A DNA stretch of 64,000 nt. Origin: Bradyrhizobium sp. AT1. Lineage in GTDB: Bacteria > Pseudomonadota > Alphaproteobacteria > Rhizobiales > Xanthobacteraceae. Position numbers and translations under genes: made by a program. Below the pieces are notes generated by a model that made no database searches, was not told the DNA's origin, and worked only from the letters and a program-made list of their open reading frames with translations. Shown piece by piece: positions 44,098 to 53,170 of the stretch; within the stretch, counting starts at the first letter, position 1; the number at the start of each line of letters is the position of its first letter. The stretch spans positions 5,382,525 to 5,446,524 of the forward strand of contig NZ_JXDL01000001.1 in the NCBI RefSeq assembly GCF_001590795.1, in the 5' to 3' direction.

Positions 44098-46347
44098 TCA
44101 GTGAGCAAGCTGACGCCGGTTGAACACGAACAGGACCAGGGCGAGCACGATCAGGATCAGACCCGCGATCATCTTCAGCTCGGCCGAGGTTGCCGTTTTG
44201 GGCAGACGGATGGCATCGGGCGCTGCTGGTGCGGGGCGCCGTGCGGCCGGTGACGCGCCTGCATCGGCGTGGCGTTCACGCAGCTGCGGCGGGATCTGCG
44301 GCCGTTCGCCAAACACCTTGTCGAAATCCCACCCGGCCGGCAGGTTGATCGGAAGCTCGCTGAGCTTGAGCGGCGCGCCTTCGGGGCGGCTCGGCGTCTT
44401 GTCGACGGCGACAAGGCTGGTCAGGCGCGTGACGATCTGATGGTCGAGCGCCAGCGCCAGGATCGCCTTGTCCGCCTCCTCGGGCGCGAGCTCCCGCATG
44501 GCGCGCGCCACCTCGGCGTCACCGATCTTGCGCTTGGCCCAGAGTTTCGACAGGCCCTTGCCTTCGGCGGCATTCTGCAGCGGCAGCGTCACCGACCATG
44601 GACGGTCGCCGACGCGTCCCTTGATCTCGAGCGAGCCCGCGAGCTTGTCGAGCTTTGCCGCCAGCACCAGCGGCTCGTCGCGATAGACGTCGGGGATGAT
44701 CGCCGGGGTGACGTCGGCCTTGGCCTCGGAGAACTTCGCGGTGAGGCCGGTCACGGCTGGATTTTCGAGCTTGGCGAACAGGCCGCGCATGCGCTCCTCG
44801 ACCTGCTCGACGGATCCGATATGGGTGAAGGCCCCGCGGCCGAGCTCAGCGGCGCGTGTCATCAGATAGGTGTTGGGCGCCGACCCGATGCCGACCATGA
44901 AGACGCGCGAGCGGCCGCGCATCGCCGTGATCGCTTCGAACAATTGCTGTTCATTGCCGATGGCGCCGTCGGTCAGGAAGACGACCTGGCGAACCATGCC
45001 AGTGTCGCCGAGCTTGTCGGCGAGCGCGGCGCGCATCGCCGGCACCATCTCGGTGCCGCCGCGCGCCTGCAACGCGCTGACGAACGAGGTCGCCTCGCCG
45101 ACATGGACAGCGTCTGCCGGCACGGAAGCCGGGAACAGCACGTCCATGGTATCGTCGAAGCGGATGACGTTGAAGCGGTCGGTCGGCTGGAGCCGGGAGA
45201 GCGCGTAAGTGAGGCTCGCCTTGGCCTGGACGATCGACGTGCCGCCCATCGATCCCGAATTGTCGATCACGAACACGACCTCACGCGGCAGCGGCTTTTG
45301 GGCCGTTTGCTCGGCGCTGGGCGGAGTGACGAAGGCGAGCAGGTAATCGGCATCGCCGACACGTTCGCGGAACAGGCCGACCGACGGCGCCTTCTCGGCG
45401 GCAGGCTTCCAGGTCAGCTCGAAGTCGCGGTCAGCGGGAACGGCGCCGTCGGCGAGCGTGACGATTCGCGTCGTGTTGTCCGGACTCTCGACCTTGACCT
45501 TGTGGTGGTGGCTCTTGACCTCGCCGAGTGCAAAGCCGGCCTTCAGGCGCACCGTGATGGTGGTCGGGTTGACCGGCGCGTTCCTGGCCGGGTCCAGCAC
45601 GGGCGGTGAGATACGGTCGCGGTCCGGCACTGAATCGGTCGTCGTCGCGCCCCAGCCCGAGCCGTCATGGCGGAAGTCGACGCTCTGCACGATTGGCGCC
45701 GGATTGTAGCGCGGCCCGACCACCAGCGGCAGGCGCAGCGAATATTCATTGCCGGACTGATGCACCGGCTCCTGATATTCGATCTGCACCAGCACGGTTT
45801 CGCCGGGGCCGATATTGGCAACCGAATTGGTGAAGATGTTCGGCCGTTCCTGCTCGGTGAGCGCGGCCTTCTGACCGGCGCGGCGCGCTTCCTCGTAGAT
45901 CACGCGCGCCTGCTGCCGCTCCTTGACGTCTCCGACAATGACGCGGTCGCCGACCACCATCTTCAGCGTATCGACGGCGCCCCCGGTTGCGAGCGGATAG
46001 ACATAGGTTGCCTCGACCCAATCCTTGGTCGGGTTGCGGAATATCTGGGTGACCCGGGCGCGCAGCGTCGGGCCCGATACCGTGATGTCGATGTCGATAC
46101 CGAGGCGGACTGCTTCCGTGGTGGCGCCGTCGTCCTTCAGGAGCAGCGTGCCGGACCTGGCATCGCCGGGCTGGAGCAGGCTGGCCTGCTCGGTCGTTGT
46201 CGACCAGCTCGTCCCGAAGCTGACCAGCAGGGCCACGAAGGCCATCAGCATCACCGCGATGCCCTGCGCGAGAAGCAGCAATCCAAGCTTGATCAGCCGG
46301 TTCAACATGGGGTGCTCGTCGTTGTCGGCTGTGTCGTAGGTGTCCAT
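44098..46347 (-). CDS. Sortase substrate: VIT/VWA-domain protein with C-terminal LPKTA sorting signal
   Basis: A 749-residue envelope protein of the marine proteobacterial sortase target type. The N-terminal membrane/signal helix lies at about 17-45. A VIT domain (about 75-205) contains TQIFRNPTKDWVEATYVYPL. A VWA domain (about 350-520) has the metal-ion site VFVIDNSGSMGG. The C-terminus reads LPKTATSAE, then a 20-residue hydrophobic stretch and NRRQLAH, the three-part cell-wall-type sorting signal. The ATG at 46347 has GGAG eight bases upstream; an in-frame ATG at 46386 lacks one. It is the cognate substrate of the adjacent class GN sortase. Its role may resemble inter-alpha-inhibitor-like adhesion, by inference. 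Confidence 0.92.
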   Translation of the reverse strand: MDTYDTADNDEHPMLNRLIKLGLLLLAQGIAVMLMAFVALLVSFGTSWSTTTEQASLLQPGDARSGTLLLKDDGATTEAVRLGIDIDITVSGPTLRARVTQIFRNPTKDWVEATYVYPLATGGAVDTLKMVVGDRVIVGDVKERQQARVIYEEARRAGQKAALTEQERPNIFTNSVANIGPGETVLVQIEYQEPVHQSGNEYSLRLPLVVGPRYNPAPIVQSVDFRHDGSGWGATTTDSVPDRDRISPPVLDPARNAPVNPTTITVRLKAGFALGEVKSHHHKVKVESPDNTTRIVTLADGAVPADRDFELTWKPAAEKAPSVGLFRERVGDADYLLAFVTPPSAEQTAQKPLPREVVFVIDNSGSMGGTSIVQAKASLTYALSRLQPTDRFNVIRFDDTMDVLFPASVPADAVHVGEATSFVSALQARGGTEMVPAMRAALADKLGDTGMVRQVVFLTDGAIGNEQQLFEAITAMRGRSRVFMVGIGSAPNTYLMTRAAELGRGAFTHIGSVEQVEERMRGLFAKLENPAVTGLTAKFSEAKADVTPAIIPDVYRDEPLVLAAKLDKLAGSLEIKGRVGDRPWSVTLPLQNAAEGKGLSKLWAKRKIGDAEVARAMRELAPEEADKAILALALDHQIVTRLTSLVAVDKTPSRPEGAPLKLSELPINLPAGWDFDKVFGERPQIPPQLRERHADAGASPAARRPAPAAPDAIRLPKTATSAELKMIAGLILIVLALVLFVFNRRQLAH

Positions 46348-46533
46348 TTGGCCTGCTCCTGGCGGACGTTTGCTGGCTTTGAGCATTCGCCGGGAGGGGC
46401 CGATTTCGCGAGCAGAATGATCGGCAATGTTCCGCCGCGGCCGGCCCGGGCACGCCGCACGTGGGCGGTCATGTGCGGTTTTGTGCTGGTTTGTCCGGCC
46501 TGCTAGACTGGCCCTCCCAAGGCAGGGCTAGCG

Positions 46534-47304
46534 ATGCAGATGCAGGATAAAGTCACCGACAAGCAGCTCTCCGACGAGCAGAGTCGCGAGATCGCCGAGA
46601 CCATCCGCGAGGAGCTCGCCAGACGCCGGATCTCCCGGCAGACGCTGGCCGAACAGGCCAAGCTCAGCCTGTCGACGCTGGAGAAGGTGCTCGGCGGCCG
46701 CAGGCCGTTCACGCTGGCGACGACGGTCCGGCTGGAGCAGGCGCTGGGCGTCTCCTTGCGCAAAAGCATCGTCGTGGTGACGCCGCCGGCCGCAAACGAT
46801 GTCGCGCCTGACAGCCTCGGCTCCTATGCGCACCGCGCGGTGAGCTGGCTCGAGGACGTCTACATCACGCTGCGGCCGTCGTTCGGCGACAAGGATGCGA
46901 TCTTCGCCTATCGCACCGAGATCGTCTGGGAGCCGAAGGTTTCTTCGTTGGTCTTCCGCGAGGGCGAGCGGACCGATACTGCCTACGAGCACACCGGCGA
47001 GGTCGCCGTTCCCCATCAGTCCGGCTTCATCTACCTCGTCATCATCAAGCACGGCCAGCATCGCGTGATCACGGTGTCGCGGCCGACGGTTGCCGGCGAG
47101 ATGTACGGCATCATCTCGACGCTGCGCGCAGGCCCCGGCTCGCAGCTCACGCCGATCGCGGCGCCGATCGCCTATGTGCCGCTCAAAAACATCCAGCAGC
47201 CGTCGCTGGGGCGGGTGGCTCCCGACGACGCCAACCATGCCTTGTATCGAAAGCACCTGCGACGCACGGTAGAAGAGCCGTTTGCGCTGTTTTTGACGCT
47301 ATAG
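46534..47304 (+). CDS. HTH (XRE-type) transcriptional regulator
   Basis: A 256-residue protein. An N-terminal helix-turn-helix (about 18-75) contains RISRQTLAEQAKLSLSTLEKVLGG. The remaining 170 residues form a beta-rich domain (LEDVYITLRPSF, SGFIYLVIIKHGQHRVITV) that I cannot assign. It is divergent from the sortase substrate gene. The inverted sequence GCTAG...CTAGC (46502-46532) just before its ATG could be an autoregulatory site. Controlling the sortase pair is an inference from position. Confidence 0.8.
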   Translation: MQMQDKVTDKQLSDEQSREIAETIREELARRRISRQTLAEQAKLSLSTLEKVLGGRRPFTLATTVRLEQALGVSLRKSIVVVTPPAANDVAPDSLGSYAHRAVSWLEDVYITLRPSFGDKDAIFAYRTEIVWEPKVSSLVFREGERTDTAYEHTGEVAVPHQSGFIYLVIIKHGQHRVITVSRPTVAGEMYGIISTLRAGPGSQLTPIAAPIAYVPLKNIQQPSLGRVAPDDANHALYRKHLRRTVEEPFALFLTL

Positions 47305-47356
47305 TCCGCAAGAAATAGTCCTGCACCGACCGGGCATGCGTCTATAAGGGTGGACC

Positions 47357-48880
47357 ATGCAGGACGAGCCCGCGCGATACGGCGGCCGATCTCCGCTGTT
47401 CTCCATCATCATCCCGCTCGAATATCATCGCGGGCAATGGGAGCAGTCCTGGCTGGGCTGGACGTCGCAGACCGCGGACAAATCGCTCTACGAGATCATC
47501 CTGGTCGTGCCGCCCGACTTCCGGGCGCGCGAGGAGCTGCAGGCGCTGGCCGGTGACGCGGCGCGCATCGAGTTCGCCGAGTCCGAACACGACATCGGGC
47601 TGTGCGCGCTCGGTGCAACCAAGGCCCGCGGCAGCCATCTGTTCTTCACGGAGTCGCATTGCTGGCCCGAGCCTGACGTGATCGAGCTGTGCATCCGCGC
47701 CATCGAAGCCCATCCCGACTGGGCCGGCTTCTCCTGCCATTCGGTGCCGATCTGCCATAACAGGCTCTCGAAAGCCGAGGCAGCGATGTACCAGGCCGAC
47801 ATCGAGTTCGGCATGAAGCAGCATCCCTGGCGGAAAGTGCTCGATCAGTGCTTCGTCACGCGGCGTGACGTCTATTGGGAATGCGGCGGCCTGCGCGAGG
47901 AGCTCGGCCATTTCGCCGAATGGGTGCTGGCTGCGGCCTATCACGCGAAAGGCCATGCCATCGGCTATCTGGAGGAGGCGCGCTTCCACCACTATTACGT
48001 CGGCGAAATCGGAGAATTGAAGACGTTCACGCTCGATTTCGTTCAGGGCGAGATCCGTTATCTCAGCGAGGCGCGCCGCGAGCCCGGCAGCGAGCTGCTC
48101 GAAATTCCCGTTGAATGGGTCGAATGGGCCGGATTCGACGTATCGCTCGCCCGCGCGGCGATGAATGCGCTCGTGCAATACAGCCTCGAAGGCCGCGGCT
48201 GGAAGCGGCCCGATGAAAAGCTGCGCGCCTTCTGGCGCTGGGGTCGATTGGCTTTGTGCGGCGATCGTCTCGTTCGCGTCGCCGCGCGCCTGGCCGTGAT
48301 GCAGGCGTATTTCGGCCTGAGCGCGCTGACGGCGATCGGGTCGAGCGCGGCGATCGCGCGATGGATGAGGCGCTACATCGCCGCGCTGATCCATCTGCAG
48401 CGACTTGAATGCATTCGTCGCATGCGTGGTCAGGCCGGGCCGGCGGCGAAATTCCTGGGAGATCGCGTACTCGGGCAAGCCGGATTCCATGGCCTCGAAT
48501 CGTCGGCGGGGCACCTCTTCCGCTGGAGTGAGCCGCAGGCCGCTGTTCGCATCCAGGGGGGCGCGGGGCGCAACACCGTCCTGATCCGAAGCCCCGCCTT
48601 GCGCGCACCGCTGCGCGAGATCGGTGCGTATTTCTATCTCGACGGCGTGCGCGTCGATCCCTCCGCGATCACGATCGGCCCTGACAGTTATACGCTGTGT
48701 CTCGATCTGCCGTCCTCGGGCATCGCCGTCCTTGCATGGTCATGCCCCGTGCTCAGAGGCATCGACGATTCCCGCCGCCTTGGCCTGTCCATAGTGTCCA
48801 TCGAGGTGTGCCGGGATGCCGAAGCTTCAATCAAGCTCCAGCCAGCCCAGGGCAAAACCGAATCGCCGCCCGTCCGGTGA
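47357..48880 (+). CDS. Glycosyltransferase-like protein with C-terminal beta-sandwich-like module
   Basis: A 507-residue protein. The N-terminal 230 residues resemble a family 2 glycosyltransferase (LFSIIIPLEYHRGQW, DIGLCALGATKARGSHLFFT, SHCWPEPD, a variant without a clean DxD). A helical middle follows. A C-terminal module (about 375-490) starts GFHGLESSAGHLFRWSEP and ends RRLGLSIVSIEV. It converges on the sulfotransferase-like gene and overlaps it by 54 bases. It probably acts in surface glycan synthesis; substrates are unknown. Confidence 0.78.
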   Translation: MQDEPARYGGRSPLFSIIIPLEYHRGQWEQSWLGWTSQTADKSLYEIILVVPPDFRAREELQALAGDAARIEFAESEHDIGLCALGATKARGSHLFFTESHCWPEPDVIELCIRAIEAHPDWAGFSCHSVPICHNRLSKAEAAMYQADIEFGMKQHPWRKVLDQCFVTRRDVYWECGGLREELGHFAEWVLAAAYHAKGHAIGYLEEARFHHYYVGEIGELKTFTLDFVQGEIRYLSEARREPGSELLEIPVEWVEWAGFDVSLARAAMNALVQYSLEGRGWKRPDEKLRAFWRWGRLALCGDRLVRVAARLAVMQAYFGLSALTAIGSSAAIARWMRRYIAALIHLQRLECIRRMRGQAGPAAKFLGDRVLGQAGFHGLESSAGHLFRWSEPQAAVRIQGGAGRNTVLIRSPALRAPLREIGAYFYLDGVRVDPSAITIGPDSYTLCLDLPSSGIAVLAWSCPVLRGIDDSRRLGLSIVSIEVCRDAEASIKLQPAQGKTESPPVR

Positions 48881-50083
48881 AGCCGCGTCGAGATCGCGCG
48901 GGCTTCCCATCACCGGACATTGGAAGGCTAGCGCCGCATGATGCAGATATGCCGGCCAGGCCGTTGCGGGAATGTTGCTCTCGAGGAGGATGCCGTCACT
49001 GACCGCGCGCTTGCGCAGATCCAGCTCGCGGCCGTTCAGTGCGATCTCGAGCCGGTCGAGCGCGTCCGCATTGATGACATGTGATAGGAGACATCTGAAG
49101 TGCGCCGGGCGGGCCGCCTGCACTCGCAGGTTCAGCGTCGCCGTCGGCGCCGAATTCCAGCACAAGAAGCGATTCTCGAAATATTCCCGTTCATGCCAGC
49201 CGTGTCCGTGCAACGGCTGGTCCGGTGTGAAGCGGTTCGCCGCAAGCAGCGTTGCGAGCATCGGCGGCCTCGCCGGATCCAGTGGAGCACCCAGCTTCTC
49301 GTCGAACAACCGACAGGCCTCCGCGTAGAGCCGCAGATCCAGCCCATTCCAGGACCGGAGGATATCCCGGGAATCCGGGTCCATGTCGGACAAGCGGGCC
49401 TGCGGTGTGCGATTGAGGTGAGCCAACGGGCCGAACGCACCCCAGCCCATCATCCGACCGAGCAGACGCAGGGTGTCTTGCCTGCGTTCGAGGATGCCGG
49501 TGAGATCGATCCGCGCGAGATGTCGCAGGGCTGCATCCAGCAGGCGCGGATCGTCATCGCGGCATTCGGCAAAATCAGCGCCGGCCAGTTGTCGCGTTTG
49601 CACATTGGCGAGCCAATGACGCGCCAGCCTCTCCTCCTCGGCAAAAAAGCGCGCCGGGCCGAGCTCGCGGGCCCTCTCCTGGAAACGCAGGCGGCTCTGA
49701 TACTCCTCGGCGCTCAGCTCGGTCGCGAGGCTTCGCAGATAGGCCTCGCTGTGACTTTGGAAGAAGTGGTAGGCCGACAGGCAGCGCGCCATCGGCTCCC
49801 GCAGCACCGTGAAGATGACCGGATCGCTTTCGAACCGCGCGGCATAGTCGAACCCGACATGGCCGGTTGCGAACAGCGCCTCGCCCGGCCGTTGCGGGCC
49901 GCTCACAGAATGCGCCTGAAACAAGAGCCTGTCGGCGGGAAAACGGTTGGCCAGCAGGCCACGCATCGAGACGCCGGCGGTCTTGCGGATGTGAAGAAAG
50001 AAAAACGGCCTCCCGGCCGTTGTTTCACTCCTGTGCGGAGCCGCCTCCGCCGGGGGCGGCTCCGGATCGCTCGATAGGGACAT
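48827..50083 (-). CDS. Sulfotransferase-family protein with C-terminal beta-sandwich-like module
   Basis: A 418-residue protein. The N-terminal part (about 25-260) resembles the sulfotransferase_2 family: the PAPS 5'-phosphosulfate loop FFFLHIRKTAGVSMRGLL and the 3'-phosphate motif VLREPMARCLSAYHFF. The C-terminal part (about 290-418) starts GWHEREYFENRFLCWNS and ends RRFGFALGWLELD, like the modules in the genes at 40566 and 47357. It would transfer sulfate from PAPS to a glycan or similar acceptor. Its 3' end overlaps the convergent glycosyltransferase-like gene by 54 bases. Confidence 0.83.
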   Translation of the reverse strand: MSLSSDPEPPPAEAAPHRSETTAGRPFFFLHIRKTAGVSMRGLLANRFPADRLLFQAHSVSGPQRPGEALFATGHVGFDYAARFESDPVIFTVLREPMARCLSAYHFFQSHSEAYLRSLATELSAEEYQSRLRFQERARELGPARFFAEEERLARHWLANVQTRQLAGADFAECRDDDPRLLDAALRHLARIDLTGILERRQDTLRLLGRMMGWGAFGPLAHLNRTPQARLSDMDPDSRDILRSWNGLDLRLYAEACRLFDEKLGAPLDPARPPMLATLLAANRFTPDQPLHGHGWHEREYFENRFLCWNSAPTATLNLRVQAARPAHFRCLLSHVINADALDRLEIALNGRELDLRKRAVSDGILLESNIPATAWPAYLHHAALAFQCPVMGSPRDLDAASPDGRRFGFALGWLELD

Positions 50084-50092
50084 GCGCGAAAG

Positions 50093-51313
50093 CTAGCCTC
50101 CGGTCTCCGCGCTGATGATATCACCAAATAGCTCCCATTGGCCCTTCTTGAACCGCCACATCTTGAGCTGCTCGATCGGCGCGAAGTCGTTGGCGGAGGT
50201 GTTGATCTTGATCCCCGGGATCAGCGTGTCAGGAACGAAGTCTTTCAGACTGGCAGCCTGCTTCATCACGTTCTCGCGGGTCAGGTTGTCGCCCGACTGT
50301 TTCAGTACCTGCACCATCGTCTGGGCCGCGGCATAAGCGTAGACCAGGTTGGCGTCCGAGATGTTGGCGCCCGGCATGTACTTGTCGATGAAGGTCATGA
50401 ACCTCTTCATGCCCTCGTCGTCCTTCCACTGCGGATCCGAGGCATCCTTCAGATAGCCGGCCGAGAGCACGCCTTCGGACGCCTCGAGGCCGGCGGGCTT
50501 CATCACCGCGCCGATCGACACCGATACGTCGGTCATCAGGTGCATCGGTTTCCACTCCAGCTCCGCGATTTTCTTGATCGCCTGCGCCGCGAATTTCGGG
50601 GTCGCGATATTGACGAAGACGTCAGCGCCGGTGCCCTTGAGCTTGACGATATGGGCGTCGATCGACGGTTCCGACGTCTCGTAGCTCTCTTCGGCGACGA
50701 TCAGCTTGGAGGCCTTGTCGCCGAAGACGTCCTTGATGCCGGCGACATAGTCTTTGCCGAAGTCATCGTTGGCATAGAAGATCGCCACCTTCGCGTCCGG
50801 CTTCTCCTTCAGAATGTATTTGGCGAAGATCTGGGCCTCGACCCGGTAGCTGGGCTGGAAGCCCATAGTCCAGGGAAAGTTCTTCGGGTCGTTCCATTTG
50901 GAGGCGCCGGTGGCGAGGAAGAGCTGCGGCACCTTCTTGCTGTTGTGATATTTCTGAACGGCGGTCTGGGTCGGCGTGCCCAGCGCGTTGAAGATCAAAA
51001 ATACCTCGTCGCTCTCGATCAGCTTGCGGACCTGTTCCACGGTCTTGGGCGGCGAATAGCCGTCATCATAGGAGATCCAGTTGATCTTGCGGCCGTTGAT
51101 GCCGCCCTGGTCGTTGATCATCTTGAAATAGGCTTCCTCGGTCTTGCCGATGACGCCGTAGGCGGACGCAGGACCCGAATACGCCTCGACATTGCCGATT
51201 TTGATCTCGGTGTCGGTGACGCCGGTGTCGTATTTCTTCTGCGCCTGGGCGGATTGGGTCGCAAGCAGCGTCATCGCTGTTGCTGCGGCAAGCAGTGCGA
51301 GTTTCTTGTTCAT
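50093..51313 (-). CDS. LivK-type ABC transporter substrate-binding protein
   Basis: A 406-residue periplasmic binding protein. The Sec signal MNKKLALLAAATAMTLLATQ ends ATQSAQA (about residue 24). The body opens VTDTEIKIGNVEAYSGPASA and continues INDQGGINGRKINWISYDDGY, the branched-chain amino acid/aromatic acid receptor type. AAGGAA precedes the ATG. No permease or ATPase genes adjoin it, so it works with a transporter encoded elsewhere or serves as an orphan receptor. It lies next to acyl-CoA catabolic genes, which suggests an organic acid ligand, by inference. Confidence 0.9.
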   Translation of the reverse strand: MNKKLALLAAATAMTLLATQSAQAQKKYDTGVTDTEIKIGNVEAYSGPASAYGVIGKTEEAYFKMINDQGGINGRKINWISYDDGYSPPKTVEQVRKLIESDEVFLIFNALGTPTQTAVQKYHNSKKVPQLFLATGASKWNDPKNFPWTMGFQPSYRVEAQIFAKYILKEKPDAKVAIFYANDDFGKDYVAGIKDVFGDKASKLIVAEESYETSEPSIDAHIVKLKGTGADVFVNIATPKFAAQAIKKIAELEWKPMHLMTDVSVSIGAVMKPAGLEASEGVLSAGYLKDASDPQWKDDEGMKRFMTFIDKYMPGANISDANLVYAYAAAQTMVQVLKQSGDNLTRENVMKQAASLKDFVPDTLIPGIKINTSANDFAPIEQLKMWRFKKGQWELFGDIISAETGG

Positions 51314-51354
51314 GAAAATTCCTTGGGGTTTCTTTGGTTTCTTTTGGGGAGGCA

Positions 51355-51385
51355 CGTCAAAAGAAAAGCGCCCGTCAGGGCGCTT
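51355..51385 (-). terminator. Intrinsic terminator downstream of the acyl-CoA ligase gene
   Basis: On the minus strand AAGCGCCC-TGAC-GGGCGCTT forms a perfect eight-base stem with a four-base loop, followed by TTCTTTT. It is three bases beyond the ligase stop codon. It separates the ligase transcript from the downstream binding-protein gene. Confidence 0.85.
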
Positions 51386-51388
51386 CGA

Positions 51389-52939
51389 TCAGGCGTTGGC
51401 GACTTTCTTGTCGACCTCGGAGACCACCGAGAAGTCCTTGCGTAAGGTCGGCTTGTGGATCTTGCCGGTGGCGTTGCGTGGCAATGCATCGACGAAGCGG
51501 ATCTGGCGCGGGCATTTGAAGCGCGCCAGATTGCCGACGCAGTGCGCAAAGACATCAGCCTCCGTCAGCTTTTGTCCCGGCTTGACCGCGACGATGGCAA
51601 GGCCGACCTCGCCCCATTGCGGATCCGGGATGCCGATCACCGCGGCTTCCGCGATGGCCGTGAGCTGGTGCAGGACGTTCTCGACCTCGGCCGGATAGAC
51701 GTTCTCGCCGCCGGAGATGTACATGTCCTTCCAGCGGTCGACGATGTAGTAGAAGCCCTCCTCGTCGACGCGCGTCGCGTCGCCGGTGTGCAGCCAGCCG
51801 TCGGTGAAGGAGGTCTTGTTCGCCTCCGGCCTGTTCCAGTAACCGGGCGTGATGTTGGGTCCCTTGACCCAGAGCTCGCCGAGCTCGCCGACATCGGCTT
51901 CACTGCCGTCGGGCCGCACGATCCGCACTTCGGTATGCAGCACCGGTTTCCCGGCGGAGCCGGCCTTGCGCGCCGCATCCTCGCGATCGAGCACCAGCAC
52001 GGCCGGCGAGGTCTCCGTCATGCCGTAGCCCTGCTGCAGGGCGACGCCGCGCGCTTCCCACACCTTGAGCAGCGGCACCGGCATCGGTGCGCCGCCGACA
52101 CCGCCGACGATCAGCCGGCTGAGATCGGTGGTCGCGAAGGCCGGATGCTGCGCCATGAACTGGTAGATCGCGGGCACGCCGAAGAACACGTTGATGCCCT
52201 GCGCGGGATCGTCGATCAGGCCGAGCGCGGTGCCGGGATCGAAAGCGCGCATGATCATCACGGTACCGCCGGCGTGCAGCACGGGATTGGTGTAGCAATT
52301 GAGACCGCCGGTGTGGAACAGGGGCAGCACGGTGAGCAGCACCGAGGCCGGCCCGATGCAGGCGGGGCCGCCGAGATTGACGCAATTCCAGAAGGTCATG
52401 CCATGGGTGATGGTCGCACCCTTCGGATGGCCCGTCGTGCCCGAGGTGTACATGATGGTCGAGACATCATCGAGCGTGACCTCTTCGGCGCGGTCGAGCG
52501 GCTTTGCGGCGGCGATGCCGGCCTCATAGGACCCGCCGGGGCCGAGCAGCAGGCTGCTGGCGATGCCGCAGAGCTTCGCGACGCTGAGCGCCGTCTCGGC
52601 CAGATCGGTGTCGTGGATCATCACCTTCGGCGCGCAATCGCTGGTGATGAATTGAAGCTCGGGGACGGTGAGGCGGGTATTCAGCGGCACGAAGATAGCA
52701 CCAAGCCGCCCGCAGGCGAATTGTACCTCCAGCGTATCGGTGGTGTTCAGCGCAAGCACCGCGACGCGGTCACCGCGGGAGATGTTGAGCGTGTGGCGCA
52801 GGAACGAGGCGAGGCGCGAGACGCGGCCGTCGAGCTGCGAATAGGTGAAGCGGCGCTCGCTCGCGAGGTCGATCACCGCGACCTTGTCAGGCGTGCGGCG
52901 GCCATGATGAACGATCCAGTCGTAGTAACGAACGGCCAA
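51389..52939 (-). CDS. Acyl-CoA ligase (AMP-forming, class I adenylate-forming enzyme)
   Basis: A 516-residue enzyme that activates a carboxylic acid through an acyl-AMP and transfers it to CoA. The P-loop is MYTSGTTGHPKGAT, A5 is GYGMTETSP, the A7 region is GWLHTGDATRVDEEGFYYIV, A8 is DRWKDMYISGGENVYPAEVE and the A10 lysine is PRNATGKIHKPTLR. I place the start at a TTG immediately before AVRYYDW, because GGGAGGA lies seven bases upstream and the longer frame overlaps the divergent gene. It is divergent from the acyl-CoA dehydrogenase at 53171. Chain length or aromatic preference is unknown. Confidence 0.93.
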   Translation of the reverse strand: MAVRYYDWIVHHGRRTPDKVAVIDLASERRFTYSQLDGRVSRLASFLRHTLNISRGDRVAVLALNTTDTLEVQFACGRLGAIFVPLNTRLTVPELQFITSDCAPKVMIHDTDLAETALSVAKLCGIASSLLLGPGGSYEAGIAAAKPLDRAEEVTLDDVSTIMYTSGTTGHPKGATITHGMTFWNCVNLGGPACIGPASVLLTVLPLFHTGGLNCYTNPVLHAGGTVMIMRAFDPGTALGLIDDPAQGINVFFGVPAIYQFMAQHPAFATTDLSRLIVGGVGGAPMPVPLLKVWEARGVALQQGYGMTETSPAVLVLDREDAARKAGSAGKPVLHTEVRIVRPDGSEADVGELGELWVKGPNITPGYWNRPEANKTSFTDGWLHTGDATRVDEEGFYYIVDRWKDMYISGGENVYPAEVENVLHQLTAIAEAAVIGIPDPQWGEVGLAIVAVKPGQKLTEADVFAHCVGNLARFKCPRQIRFVDALPRNATGKIHKPTLRKDFSVVSEVDKKVANA

Positions 52940-53170
52940 AGATTCCTCCCTCGGCGCACCATGCCCGGCGTGGCCCTGGGGCCAGCCGGAGTCTGTGCAG
53001 CAACTTTTTTGCGCCAGAGTTGGCCTGCGAGCGGGGAAAAGCGTCTTGCGTTGAGTTGCTAGGTGACTGCCTTGCGCGAAGCGTCCGCACCAGCCAGCCA
53101 CTCCGCGCAAGTGAACCAGCAATGTTCCAGCCATGGTGGCCGAGACGAATCCGGCCGCGAGGCGAAAGCG

